Source: JBFLVN01 sp040758475 (GTDB lineage: Bacteria > JAGRBM01). From it: a stretch of DNA of 40,087 bases. The position numbers and the translations under genes were made by a program. The notes under the pieces are model-generated. The model saw only the letters and a list, made by a program, of their open reading frames with translations. It did not search any database and had not been told where the DNA came from. Each line of letters starts with the position of its first letter. Within the stretch, counting starts at the first letter, position 1. Below are positions 1-8,148 of this stretch, piece by piece. The DNA lies in contig JBFLVN010000004.1 of NCBI GenBank assembly GCA_040758475.1, positions 1 through 40,087 on the forward strand. The letters are read 5' to 3'.

Positions 1-1
1 T

Positions 2-400
2 GGATTCGAAGCCGAACGCCAAAAGATTTTAAAGACCCATTCCGAAGCGCGGATCGCCAAGGTTCTAGCGACATTAAAAAGCCAGCAAGAAGCGTATGAA
101 CAAGCCAAAGTCCAAGCAGAAAATGAAATGGCGTTTTTGCGCCTCGCGGCCCTCATTTTCGATATAGCGGCGAAGCGCAACAACAATAACAGCGGCAGCA
201 TCATTCTTTTGATCCAAGCTGCGCGCGTGGCGCAGCTGCAAGCGCAAGCCGATGCGCGATTAAAAGACCAGGATGCACGCCTCTTGGAGGCCCAGAAAAC
301 GGAATTGGCCAAGATTGAAAAATCCTGGGACGAAGCCGTGGCCACCCTTCTCGATCAATTCAAAATCAAAACTTCCACCGTTTCACTGGGCGGCCCTTAG
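2..400 (+). CDS. C-terminal part of an uncharacterised coiled-coil protein (5' truncated)
   Basis: The frame is open from the left edge to the TAG at 398-400, so 132 residues of a longer gene are seen. The visible part is a charged, Ala/Gln/Glu-rich helical segment, a short hydrophobic stretch (FLRLAALIFDIAA), an Asn run, then another coiled coil ending in EKSWDEAVATLLDQF. The next gene ends in the same order with a similar motif (EKTWQEVTAAFLKNF), so the two are probably tandem paralogs; if so, the missing N-terminus would be expected to carry a lipoprotein signal. The stop lies 3 bp before the next ATG, which indicates co-transcription. Codon use is AT-richer than in most of the window. I do not recognise the family. 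Confidence 0.7.
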   Translation, partial: GFEAERQKILKTHSEARIAKVLATLKSQQEAYEQAKVQAENEMAFLRLAALIFDIAAKRNNNNSGSIILLIQAARVAQLQAQADARLKDQDARLLEAQKTELAKIEKSWDEAVATLLDQFKIKTSTVSLGGP

Positions 401-403
401 AAT

Positions 404-1642
404 ATGTTTCGATTAATTCTCATCGTTATTTTTCCTTTTTTGACCGGCTGCATCCCCGCTCTCGAACCTTGGAACTATAAGCCCGGAGGGCTCGTGGAGG
501 CGGATTCACATCTGAAAGAACTGACCACTGCTCTTTTGCCTCCCATGGATAAGCGGATCAGCGCATTGGAGGGGAACGACTTGAAATGGCTGTTTGCCGT
601 GCTCCCGGGCGCAACGCACCTGGATTTTCACGAATCTTCGCCCTTTCTAACGACCGCCGACGCCAACCGCTCCCTGGGAGGATGGGAGGCACGGTACGTT
701 TCTGAAATTCTTGGCTGGTCCCTTCGCGATGAATTGGTATCTTCCAGTTTGTTCGCCCGAATCGATTACGATCCGGCCTCCCCACAGGCTTATCCACTGA
801 TCGTCCGCCCACGCCTCCGGGATTGGTCTTGGAAGCGGCGGCACTACCCCTATCTCCTGGGCGTTGGCTCGCTCGCTTTCTGGATGCTGGGCGCTCCCGT
901 CGCGTCCTGGGAATGGGGCTATGCGATTGAGCTTGAGGCATTCACTTTCTCTGGAAATCAGCTTGCCACCGCCTCAGCTGAAACTCGTATCGATGGCTTT
1001 CATTTCTTTTATGGAAAGCCTTTGGAGATCAACCGCGTCATCAAGGCTTTCGAGAGTACGAATCAAAAACTTCTCCAGGATTTCTCCAAATCGTTGGAAG
1101 CCATTTCATCTATGGATATTCCAAAATTGGAAGACACCGCGCGCCGCACCTATTGCCAAAAGCACGATCCCCAAGCCGATTACCTATCCAAGCACGAGGA
1201 ACTGGAATCCCTCCGCGCCTCCCGGTGCGTCTTTCTCGAAGAACTCCGCTTAGAAGAACTTAAATTTGAACTCGAACGCCAGGCCCTGGCTCGCCGTCAT
1301 TACGATGAGAGCCTTAACACGGTCGTACAAACCGAAGCCCGCCAGCAGTACTTGCACGGCAAGGCCGAGAAGAAAGCGACAAATGATTATTTGGGCGCCT
1401 TTATCGTTGCCGCCCTGATTGACATATTCGCTGACACAAACATCACCAACGATGTTCAAGAAAGCCGGGACCGCCACGCAGAGCGATTAAAAAACCAAGC
1501 AGATCAGAGACTGCAAACCGAGAATGCCGTCGTCCGAAAACGTCAGACACGGGAACAGGCCGAATTGGAAAAAACGTGGCAAGAAGTTACGGCTGCTTTC
1601 CTGAAGAATTTCGAGGCCAAGGCACCTGCCATTCCTCAGTAG
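404..1642 (+). CDS. Uncharacterised lipoprotein with C-terminal coiled coil
   Basis: The 412-residue protein starts with a short hydrophobic signal ending in the lipobox LTGC (Cys16), so it should be lipidated and exported. Residues about 20-210 form a mixed domain rich in aromatic residues around a YPLIVRPRLRDW segment. A helical segment and an ELEELRLEELKFELERQ-type coiled coil follow, then a hydrophobic stretch (LGAFIVAALIDIFAD), then a second coiled coil. The tail resembles that of the truncated gene just upstream, 3 bp away. The ATG at 404 is chosen because it gives the signal peptide; the ribosome site before it is weak. The base composition is AT-richer than the neighbours to the right, which hints at acquired DNA. 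Function unknown. Confidence 0.75.
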   Translation: MFRLILIVIFPFLTGCIPALEPWNYKPGGLVEADSHLKELTTALLPPMDKRISALEGNDLKWLFAVLPGATHLDFHESSPFLTTADANRSLGGWEARYVSEILGWSLRDELVSSSLFARIDYDPASPQAYPLIVRPRLRDWSWKRRHYPYLLGVGSLAFWMLGAPVASWEWGYAIELEAFTFSGNQLATASAETRIDGFHFFYGKPLEINRVIKAFESTNQKLLQDFSKSLEAISSMDIPKLEDTARRTYCQKHDPQADYLSKHEELESLRASRCVFLEELRLEELKFELERQALARRHYDESLNTVVQTEARQQYLHGKAEKKATNDYLGAFIVAALIDIFADTNITNDVQESRDRHAERLKNQADQRLQTENAVVRKRQTREQAELEKTWQEVTAAFLKNFEAKAPAIPQ

Positions 1643-1711
1643 ATTTTCATTTCAATCAAATCGTCCTTTTCCTTCTCGTTTTTCACCGAACTCGCACAGA
1701 TGAAACACGCT

Positions 1712-2884
1712 TCACTCAAACTTCCCCGCGACGACGCGGTCGCGGCCTTGGCGCTTGGCGCGGTAGAGGAGGCTGTCGGCGGCTTCGAGGAGGCCTTCGG
1801 GATCGAGCTTTTCGACCGGCAGGCCCGCGGCGCCGATGCTGATGGTGACCGAGAACAGGGAACTCCCGTCAAACCGGAGCGAACGGACCCGCTCCGCGAT
1901 CCGCTCTCCGGCAAGGCCCGCTTCGGCCACGTCCGTTTCGATGAGGATCACACCGAATTCCTCCCCACCCAGGCGCCCGGCCGTATCGACGCCAGTACGG
2001 ATCGCCTCTTCGATCGCCCGGGCGACCTGCCGGAGCACTTCGTCCCCCTTCGGATGGCCGTGGGTGTCGTTCACGCGCTTGAAATGGTCGAGATCGCACA
2101 TGAGGAGCGAGAGGGGGCGGCCCAGGCGTCTTGCCCGCTGGCATTCGGATTCGAGGGCGCCAAGAAACCGGCGGCGGTTGGGAAGGCCCGTGAGCGGGTC
2201 GGTGACGGAGAGCTCCCGGAATTTGCGCTCCCGGGCGCGCCAGCGGACGATCATCCAGTCGTTGAGCATCCAGATCGTGAAGAGAAAGACGAGTGCGAGA
2301 ATGATGGTTGCGGCAACCCAGCTCCCTTCGACGCGGCCGTCGCTCGCGTAAGGGGCGGTTTTGAACAAAGGCGCGTAGGGGAGCCAACCCGCCCGCTCGG
2401 CCAAACTCGTTCCCAGCATGACGATGAAACCGGTGGCCGTCCCCCAATTGGCCGACGAACGGTCGAGGATCGTCAGGCCCGTGAGCATGCCGGCGGCCAG
2501 AAGCAACCACAAAGGGGTCGTATACGTGCCGGTGAGGTAGAGGGACGTCGAGAAATGAAGCGCCCAGGTCTGGGTGAAAACGTGGGTGATCCACCGGGCC
2601 CTCTGGGTTCTCTTCCGCATCCGAAGGCCGATGGCCAGAAGGATCGCCCAAAGGAGCAAGGTGGCCCCGGCCATCCAGTACGCGAACCGCACGGCGGCGG
2701 GGTCGAGATAGGGGCCAAGCGAGCTTCCGGCGAGGACTACGAGGCCCGCGAGCATCAGCACGATGGCCAGCGAACTTCCGGCGAGGAGGAAAAGGCAGCG
2801 GTCCAGGGCCCCCCAGTCCAGGGGATTGCCGTAACGCCGGGCGAGGCGCGCGAGGGAGCCGCCGCTGTCCCTAGGGGTTTCCAA
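1712..2884 (-). CDS. Membrane-bound diguanylate cyclase (GGDEF domain)
   Basis: This enzyme should make cyclic di-GMP from two GTP. Residues about 28-215 hold several hydrophobic segments typical of a multi-span membrane sensor, ending at LFTIWMLNDWMIVRW. Residues about 223-385 are a GGDEF domain with DPLTGLPNRRRF, the metal-binding D of CDLDHFK, NDTHGHPKGD and the active-site GGEEF at 306-310. The residue four before the conserved Asp300 is Arg, so the product-inhibition RxxD motif is out of register and probably absent. The start is a TTG; an in-frame stop lies about 17 codons upstream with no ATG or GTG between. The gene is convergent with the lipoprotein gene on its left. No dedicated EAL partner is present. 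Confidence 0.9.
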   Translation of the reverse strand: METPRDSGGSLARLARRYGNPLDWGALDRCLFLLAGSSLAIVLMLAGLVVLAGSSLGPYLDPAAVRFAYWMAGATLLLWAILLAIGLRMRKRTQRARWITHVFTQTWALHFSTSLYLTGTYTTPLWLLLAAGMLTGLTILDRSSANWGTATGFIVMLGTSLAERAGWLPYAPLFKTAPYASDGRVEGSWVAATIILALVFLFTIWMLNDWMIVRWRARERKFRELSVTDPLTGLPNRRRFLGALESECQRARRLGRPLSLLMCDLDHFKRVNDTHGHPKGDEVLRQVARAIEEAIRTGVDTAGRLGGEEFGVILIETDVAEAGLAGERIAERVRSLRFDGSSLFSVTISIGAAGLPVEKLDPEGLLEAADSLLYRAKRQGRDRVVAGKFE

Positions 2885-2997
2885 AAAGTCCGTACCTGGA
2901 CCAAGACCGGATTGTCGAATAGCGCCAGAAGGTTAGCACATTTCCCCGCCCGGCGCCCGTTTCCCGTGGGGAGCAGGGAAACACCCTTCAATAATTT

Positions 2998-3044
2998 GCC
3001 ACGGCGGATGCTCTTGTTCTCAAAGAGCACCCACCGTGGCTTTT
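2998..3044 (-). terminator. Long near-perfect hairpin, probable terminator
   Basis: Arms 2998-3015 and 3023-3040 pair in 16 of 18 positions around a 7-base loop. On the plus strand TTTT follows; on the minus strand the AT-rich AAATTATT follows. It lies between the stop of the FG-GAP gene (3119) and the start of the diguanylate cyclase gene (2884), both on the minus strand, so it most likely ends the FG-GAP transcript. The stem is unusually long and could instead be a dispersed repeat. Confidence 0.6.
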
Positions 3045-3118
3045 AAAAGCGGCCCCCCCTCGTCGAGAAAGCGGATTCCTGGATTCCCCGCTGTTTCAGC
3101 GGCCGCAGAATCCGGCAA

Positions 3119-6100
3119 TCATTGTGGAATCCCCAAGAACACTTTGGTTTGAGACCCTTCTTGCGAAATAAAATCGATCAGGTTGTCCTCGTTAAAGTCA
3201 CCAAATGTCCAGCGTCCCAATTCTTGCCCACTCCCCGCGGAATACAACCATTCGAAATTAGCGGTCGAATAACTCAGGATCGGCCCTACCGCATGCAGCG
3301 CGGGACAAAAACCAGATGGGCCGATCGGGCTTACGCCGCAGCCGGGGACATAACCAACTCCACCGTGCGTGGTGAAAAGATCGGGCAAGCCATCGTTGTC
3401 GATGTCGGCAACACCTAGAACTCTTGCCTCACTCAACGCATCGACATGGGTAAACGTCCCATCTCCAGGGCCTGGGAATCCATTCCCCAAATAAATTTCC
3501 AGAGTGCTAGTGCCAAACAAGAGATTCTGCCCCACGGCCAAATCCAGAATTCCGTCGAGATTGAAATCCGCCGTCCCGAGGGTACCGTAAGAATTCCCGG
3601 GCAACGCCATCGTCGCAGCACTAAAAGTCCCATCTCCGGCACCCGCGGCGATGATGAGAGTCGCGGGGAACGTGTTTTCAATCATCGCCAGATCTGGAAT
3701 CCCATCCGCGACAAAGTCACCCACGATCGGGGAATTAATCTGCCCGATTCCAGGAACCGGACCTTGGATCGTGAACGTTCCATCACCCGCTCCAAGGAGG
3801 ATGTAAAGCCCGAAGTCCGTCGCGATAGCCAGATCCAAAGTTCCATTCGCATCGAAAGAACCTTCGACCATGGGAAGGTCCATGGCTGTAATCGGGCCAG
3901 AAAAAGCATGCTGCACTCCTTCCGTAAAAGTACCATCCCCGTTGCTGTGCTCCACGACAAGCCTCAGGTGATGAGGAGGGGCCGGTGGGTCGGGTGGAAC
4001 CGTCGGATCAGGAATGATCAAAAACAAAAGGGCTAAATCATCACCCGGAGTTGCATCCATCGGCCCGGCGACCAGTTCTTCCAGAGTGATGGTCCCCGGC
4101 ACTCCCGGCACGACGGGGATGGGTATCTCCGGGGTCACAACGGTGAACTGGCCGTTACCCACGCCCGCAACCCCATCACCCAGCGCCACGGTTACAGCGG
4201 GAAGCAGCGGATTCGACGGAGGCCCCAGGCGGGCGATGTCCGTGATTCCATCGGCGTTGAAGTCGCCGGAAACCGTCGTTCCGCCCCACATGGACAAGGT
4301 CTGGGCACTCGTAAACGTTCCGCTTCCCCTGGCACAGACGATTTCAGTTTTTCCGAAAGGAACCGCATCGGGCCCGTCGGCGCCGTTATCGTTCGACAAT
4401 TCCACGGACAGGCTGCCCGGTCCCGTCCCAATGGGCACGGGCAGGACGATGTGGGTCGGTGTCACGTTGACTCCGTCCTGCGGGTAATCCGGCGGATCGA
4501 GATCGAAGGTGGTGACCAGATTACCATCCAGGCGTAGCGTCGCCGCCAGATTTCCCCGGACGAAGTTGCTGCCCGTCACAATGGCCCATTGCTGTGGGTA
4601 CGTGTTGGAGCATTCCACCGATACGGATGCAATGGAGGGCGCCGGAGCGGCTGTGGGTTGCGGCGTCCCCCAGTAGGATGCCAGGTAGGGGAGTCCTCCA
4701 AAGCCATCGCCGGTGCCGCCGATCACAACGTCGGAATAGCCATCCGCGTTGAAGTCCCCCACGGTCATGCCGACTGCGGCGCCCCCACCAGGCACCGCGG
4801 CGGAAATATTCGTCGTGACTCCCTCAAAAGTTCCATCGCCCACGCCCCCCGAACCGTTGCCGCGAATGATGAAAACGGTAGAACCCAAAGCGGCTAAATC
4901 CGTGACCCCATCCTGGTCGAAGTCGCCCGACGACAACATGCGGGAGAACGGGACCAACTGGGTCTGCGAATCAAGAGCCAAGACACCCCCACCGATTCCC
5001 AAGAACACTTCCAGCACGGATGGAAAAACGCCGTTGTAATCCGTGGAAACAGCGGCGATGTCCTCATCGAGGTCCTCGTCGAAGTCTCCCACCGCCAAAT
5101 CAGCGACATCGAAGGAGAGGGGATAATAGGTACTGCCCAGGAATGAGCCCGCACCATCCCCGAGCAACACCACGAGGCTGCCTGGGAGCGGGGCTTCTTG
5201 CGATACCAGGACTGCGACGTCATCGGAAGTCCCGTCCCCCTGAAAATCTCCAACAGCCAGCGAACCTGGGGATGCCTGGGTCAAAGGGTTCCCATCGGGA
5301 TCGGGGGCAAAAAATGCGCACGACGCGAACGTGCCGTCCCAGGCGCCGAAGCCATCGTCGCCACCGCATACAACGCGGACGCCGTCGCTGGCGGAATAAG
5401 CGACATCCAGGATGCCGTCTCCATTGAAGCTGAAATTGCCGCCGATAATGGCCATTTCGCGGTCAACCAGATCAAAAGAAGGCGTCGCTGGAAGATCGCT
5501 GCTCGAGAAAAAGGATAGCGTCCCATCTCCAACCGCTGAGTCGTCCCGCGATGGGTTTCCCGTAAACACCGTGACCTTGGGGACCTCACCAAATATTTCG
5601 GGCCGGGTCAGCACGACCACGTCCTGAATACCGTCTCCGTTGACGTCGGCTATTGCGGCACTGGATGTAATCGGATCGACGAAAGGATAATAACTATCAT
5701 CCACAAGAGTCCTGGGAAGCCCCGTCGCAAACCCGCCGGCGCTCTCTCCGATCCAGACATGCATGTCCGTGGCGGGAACATTGCCGATCGTCAAGAGATC
5801 CAGCACTCCGTCCTCGTTGAAATCCGCTGGAACGACTTGGGTAACATGCACTATTGGAAGCTCGGGCGAACTCAAATTTATCCGGACGGGCCCCCGCATC
5901 AGCGTTCCGGGCCCCACCGGATCGTACAAGGCGTTTACATTCTGGCTCGCGGGCGGGCCCGCAAGTCCCGCGCATTCGAGGGTAAACGCCGTGTTGGCCG
6001 ATATGGTTGTGCGGAGCGATCCATTCACCGGCACGGGAGCGGAATCAATCGTGCAAGTGGAGGCGTCCTGGGTGGCCCATTCGAGGGCCACGATGCCGCC

Positions 6101-7657
6101 TTCACCCACCTGGTTCGGCGTCGCGGTGAAGGAGAGGATTTGCGCCGGCTGGACCACCGTCACCGTCGCCTGAGCGGCCGCGGGTCCGAAGGGGCCGTTG
6201 CACGTGAGGTTGTACGTGGCCGTCGAAACCGGGTTTACCGTCACCGTGCCGTTCGTGGGAACGGAACCAATCGAGTTATCGATGCTGCAATCCGTGGCGT
6301 TCAATGCCGTCCACGTGAGGTCCGAGGGCTGCGCCGAAGTGATCGTTGGGGGCGCGGCCGCAAAAGAAAGAATCTGGACTCTCGGCAGAATAGTGCCCGT
6401 AATGATGTACGGCGCTTGCATGACGTTGTCTACTTCGACATCGATCGTGATCGTGCGGGTCGTATTGACCGTGGGATTGATGGAGGGCGCAAAGGCCACA
6501 TTGATAGTAGCGGTTTGCCCCGCATTCAAAGCCGGAAGCACAGGTGGCGGTGGCGAGACGTTGTTCACTGCGACCGTAAAGTCCGCCGTGTCGCCGTGAA
6601 CGATATCGAGGGGATTCGTGATCGTGATATTTCCGCCGCTGATATTTTGAATCTGGAATTGAAGGTATCCGGAAGCCGAGCCGAAAGGGGTGCCCGGAAA
6701 CACGAGCCCTCCCGGGGGGCTAAAGGCGATGGGTGCCGGGGGCGGCGGAGGGACGGCCACGAAAGGAAAGGCGGGTACATTCAAGATCGGCGTGCATTGG
6801 GGCGTGGCCGTGGTGCAGGCACTCGTATAGGCGGCATACCCCGTATCATGAACGCGGGCTTCAACGATGATGGTTCCCGCCTCGCTGCTTGGGGGAAACA
6901 GGTCCGCCGTGGTCGAAAGGACGAAATAGTCGTCTCCACCGCCCACGTAGCTCAAATTCTGCGGCCCAGGGGTACCCGTTACGGGAAATGCCGCAGTCAG
7001 CGAGTTGTTGATGTTCTCAAAATGCGCGGTCACCTTGTAGAACCCTGGAAAGAGATTGATGGAGGCGTCGAGATCTTGAGTGCCCCCCGATCCACCGAAA
7101 ATTCGAACTTCGATCTGAATCGTGTCCGTGCCGTTGACGGTGACGGGGTATTGCCCGTCGTCCACATCCAAGGATGGCTGAATGATGGTCACGCTGGAGG
7201 CATTTTCGTCAACCTGCGTTCCGAAGATGGCAAAAGAACTCAAATGAACTGCTAGAACCGAAGCGAGCCCATCCGAAAAATCATTATCCAGAAAGGGAGC
7301 GGGCTCCAGGGGCCCGCCCGCGCCGCCAGAGCGGTTGATCCCGAAAGAGACGAGGCCCATCCCCGGTCCCAGGATGGGGGGTGTTACGGGCAGGCGCACT
7401 TCCACCGGGAGGGAGAAGAAAAATCCCGAGGGCTCGATGTCGAGGGTCGGGGAAATCGCCTCGTTCCCGGGATGGAGAGGGGCGATGGGCTCGTCCGCCG
7501 CGAACAAGCTGAACACCGTGTCGGACGAAACCCCGCCGGGTGGGACGATCAAGGCCGCCCCGAAGTAGGGGCTCCCGGGGTCGGTGACTTCTACGGTGCC
7601 ACCACTGGCAACGGTGACAAGCCCGGTGGCCAAGGGGGCTTCCTCCTCCGTTTCCAC
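3119..7657 (-). CDS. Giant FG-GAP/VCBS-repeat surface protein, main reading frame
   Basis: The open frame gives 1512 residues from an arbitrary GTG; the true N-terminus (signal peptide and first domain) lies in another frame at 7591-8004. Residues about 15-303 are shared with the lipoprotein encoded at 8149-9147 and include TVEVTDPGSPYFGAALIVPP, a ZU5-like pattern. A Pro run follows, then an HYDIN/choice-of-anchor-D-like domain (about 315-420) and two Ig-like repeats beginning ILSF (about 428-500 and 506-578). From about 605 to the end there are roughly fourteen FG-GAP repeats with calcium-loop motifs such as DFNEDGVLD and DVNGDGIQD. They are interrupted near 1005-1110 by an IPT-like domain (IVTGSNF). 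FG-GAP arrays form beta-propellers in secreted or surface proteins. It is very probably exported; the ligand is unknown. Confidence 0.85.
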   Translation of the reverse strand: METEEEAPLATGLVTVASGGTVEVTDPGSPYFGAALIVPPGGVSSDTVFSLFAADEPIAPLHPGNEAISPTLDIEPSGFFFSLPVEVRLPVTPPILGPGMGLVSFGINRSGGAGGPLEPAPFLDNDFSDGLASVLAVHLSSFAIFGTQVDENASSVTIIQPSLDVDDGQYPVTVNGTDTIQIEVRIFGGSGGTQDLDASINLFPGFYKVTAHFENINNSLTAAFPVTGTPGPQNLSYVGGGDDYFVLSTTADLFPPSSEAGTIIVEARVHDTGYAAYTSACTTATPQCTPILNVPAFPFVAVPPPPPAPIAFSPPGGLVFPGTPFGSASGYLQFQIQNISGGNITITNPLDIVHGDTADFTVAVNNVSPPPPVLPALNAGQTATINVAFAPSINPTVNTTRTITIDVEVDNVMQAPYIITGTILPRVQILSFAAAPPTITSAQPSDLTWTALNATDCSIDNSIGSVPTNGTVTVNPVSTATYNLTCNGPFGPAAAQATVTVVQPAQILSFTATPNQVGEGGIVALEWATQDASTCTIDSAPVPVNGSLRTTISANTAFTLECAGLAGPPASQNVNALYDPVGPGTLMRGPVRINLSSPELPIVHVTQVVPADFNEDGVLDLLTIGNVPATDMHVWIGESAGGFATGLPRTLVDDSYYPFVDPITSSAAIADVNGDGIQDVVVLTRPEIFGEVPKVTVFTGNPSRDDSAVGDGTLSFFSSSDLPATPSFDLVDREMAIIGGNFSFNGDGILDVAYSASDGVRVVCGGDDGFGAWDGTFASCAFFAPDPDGNPLTQASPGSLAVGDFQGDGTSDDVAVLVSQEAPLPGSLVVLLGDGAGSFLGSTYYPLSFDVADLAVGDFDEDLDEDIAAVSTDYNGVFPSVLEVFLGIGGGVLALDSQTQLVPFSRMLSSGDFDQDGVTDLAALGSTVFIIRGNGSGGVGDGTFEGVTTNISAAVPGGGAAVGMTVGDFNADGYSDVVIGGTGDGFGGLPYLASYWGTPQPTAAPAPSIASVSVECSNTYPQQWAIVTGSNFVRGNLAATLRLDGNLVTTFDLDPPDYPQDGVNVTPTHIVLPVPIGTGPGSLSVELSNDNGADGPDAVPFGKTEIVCARGSGTFTSAQTLSMWGGTTVSGDFNADGITDIARLGPPSNPLLPAVTVALGDGVAGVGNGQFTVVTPEIPIPVVPGVPGTITLEELVAGPMDATPGDDLALLFLIIPDPTVPPDPPAPPHHLRLVVEHSNGDGTFTEGVQHAFSGPITAMDLPMVEGSFDANGTLDLAIATDFGLYILLGAGDGTFTIQGPVPGIGQINSPIVGDFVADGIPDLAMIENTFPATLIIAAGAGDGTFSAATMALPGNSYGTLGTADFNLDGILDLAVGQNLLFGTSTLEIYLGNGFPGPGDGTFTHVDALSEARVLGVADIDNDGLPDLFTTHGGVGYVPGCGVSPIGPSGFCPALHAVGPILSYSTANFEWLYSAGSGQELGRWTFGDFNEDNLIDFISQEGSQTKVFLGIPQ

Positions 7658-8004
7658 CAGGATGTGGAGCGAAGCGTTTTTTTGCCCGCCAGGATGGCGA
7701 CGAGATCATTGCCGCTCTCAAGGGTGACGGGAACGTCGAAGGCAGTGGAACTCAGGAAATCGGAGGGCCGGGCGACGAGTTCGCCGTTAAGAAAAACAGC
7801 GCCGAAGATCAGCCCCGTGCGCTCGAAGGAGAGAGTCGCTTCCTCGCCGTCCCCGGCCGGAAACTCATAATGGCGGATGACTACCGGCGGAAAGCCCAAG
7901 ATGACGGTTTCGTCCAGCGCGGTGGCGGCGCGGGCGCGGTCTGGAAGGACGGCTCCCAGGAATAAAGCGAGGATAACGATCGGAGACACCCGTTTCGAGT
8001 TCAT
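7591..8004 (-). CDS. N-terminal segment of the FG-GAP surface protein, frame-broken from the main frame
   Basis: ATG at 8004 follows a GGGGGTGAT ribosome site and begins a clear Sec signal peptide (ILALFLGAVL, cleavage after ARA near residue 26). Residues about 35-110 form a beta-domain with FLNGELVARPSDF and LESGNDLVAILAGKK. After the 7-A run (forward T7 at 7677-7683) the frame turns into WWKRRRKPPW, while the overlapping frame reads NASLHILVETEEE and continues into the FG-GAP protein. One extra base makes a single 1628-residue secreted protein. The residues after the A run are therefore probably not made, or are made only as a short product. Sequence error, phase variation and ribosomal or transcriptional slippage are all possible. 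Confidence 0.7.
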   Translation of the reverse strand: MNSKRVSPIVILALFLGAVLPDRARAATALDETVILGFPPVVIRHYEFPAGDGEEATLSFERTGLIFGAVFLNGELVARPSDFLSSTAFDVPVTLESGNDLVAILAGKKTLRSTSWWKRRRKPPWPPGLSPLPVVAP

Positions 8005-8054
8005 TTTATCACCCCCAGAGAAAGCCTTGAACCGTAGTGGTTGCTGACGGCCCA

Positions 8055-8083
8055 ATTATTGGACAAGGCGTGAAATGCTTCAA
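8055..8083 (-). promoter_or_regulatory. Candidate sigma70 promoter of the FG-GAP gene
   Basis: On the minus strand TTGAAG (8083-8078) is followed, after a 17-base spacer, by AATAAT (8060-8055), matching the consensus at 4 and 5 of 6 positions. It predicts a transcript start near 8048 and a leader of about 44 bases before the ATG at 8004. It lies in the 144-base gap after the paralogous lipoprotein gene, so the giant protein can be expressed independently. Confidence 0.5.
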
Positions 8084-8148
8084 TGGGCCGGCAATAAAAA
8101 GCGTTTTCCATTGGTGTACGCCGCCAGCCGCGGAAAGGCCCGAAATCA

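Noticed and set aside
1700..3046. A 448-codon open frame on the plus strand opposite the diguanylate cyclase
   Set aside because: The minus strand shows GGEEF, membrane spans and family motifs; the plus frame is a low-complexity shadow.
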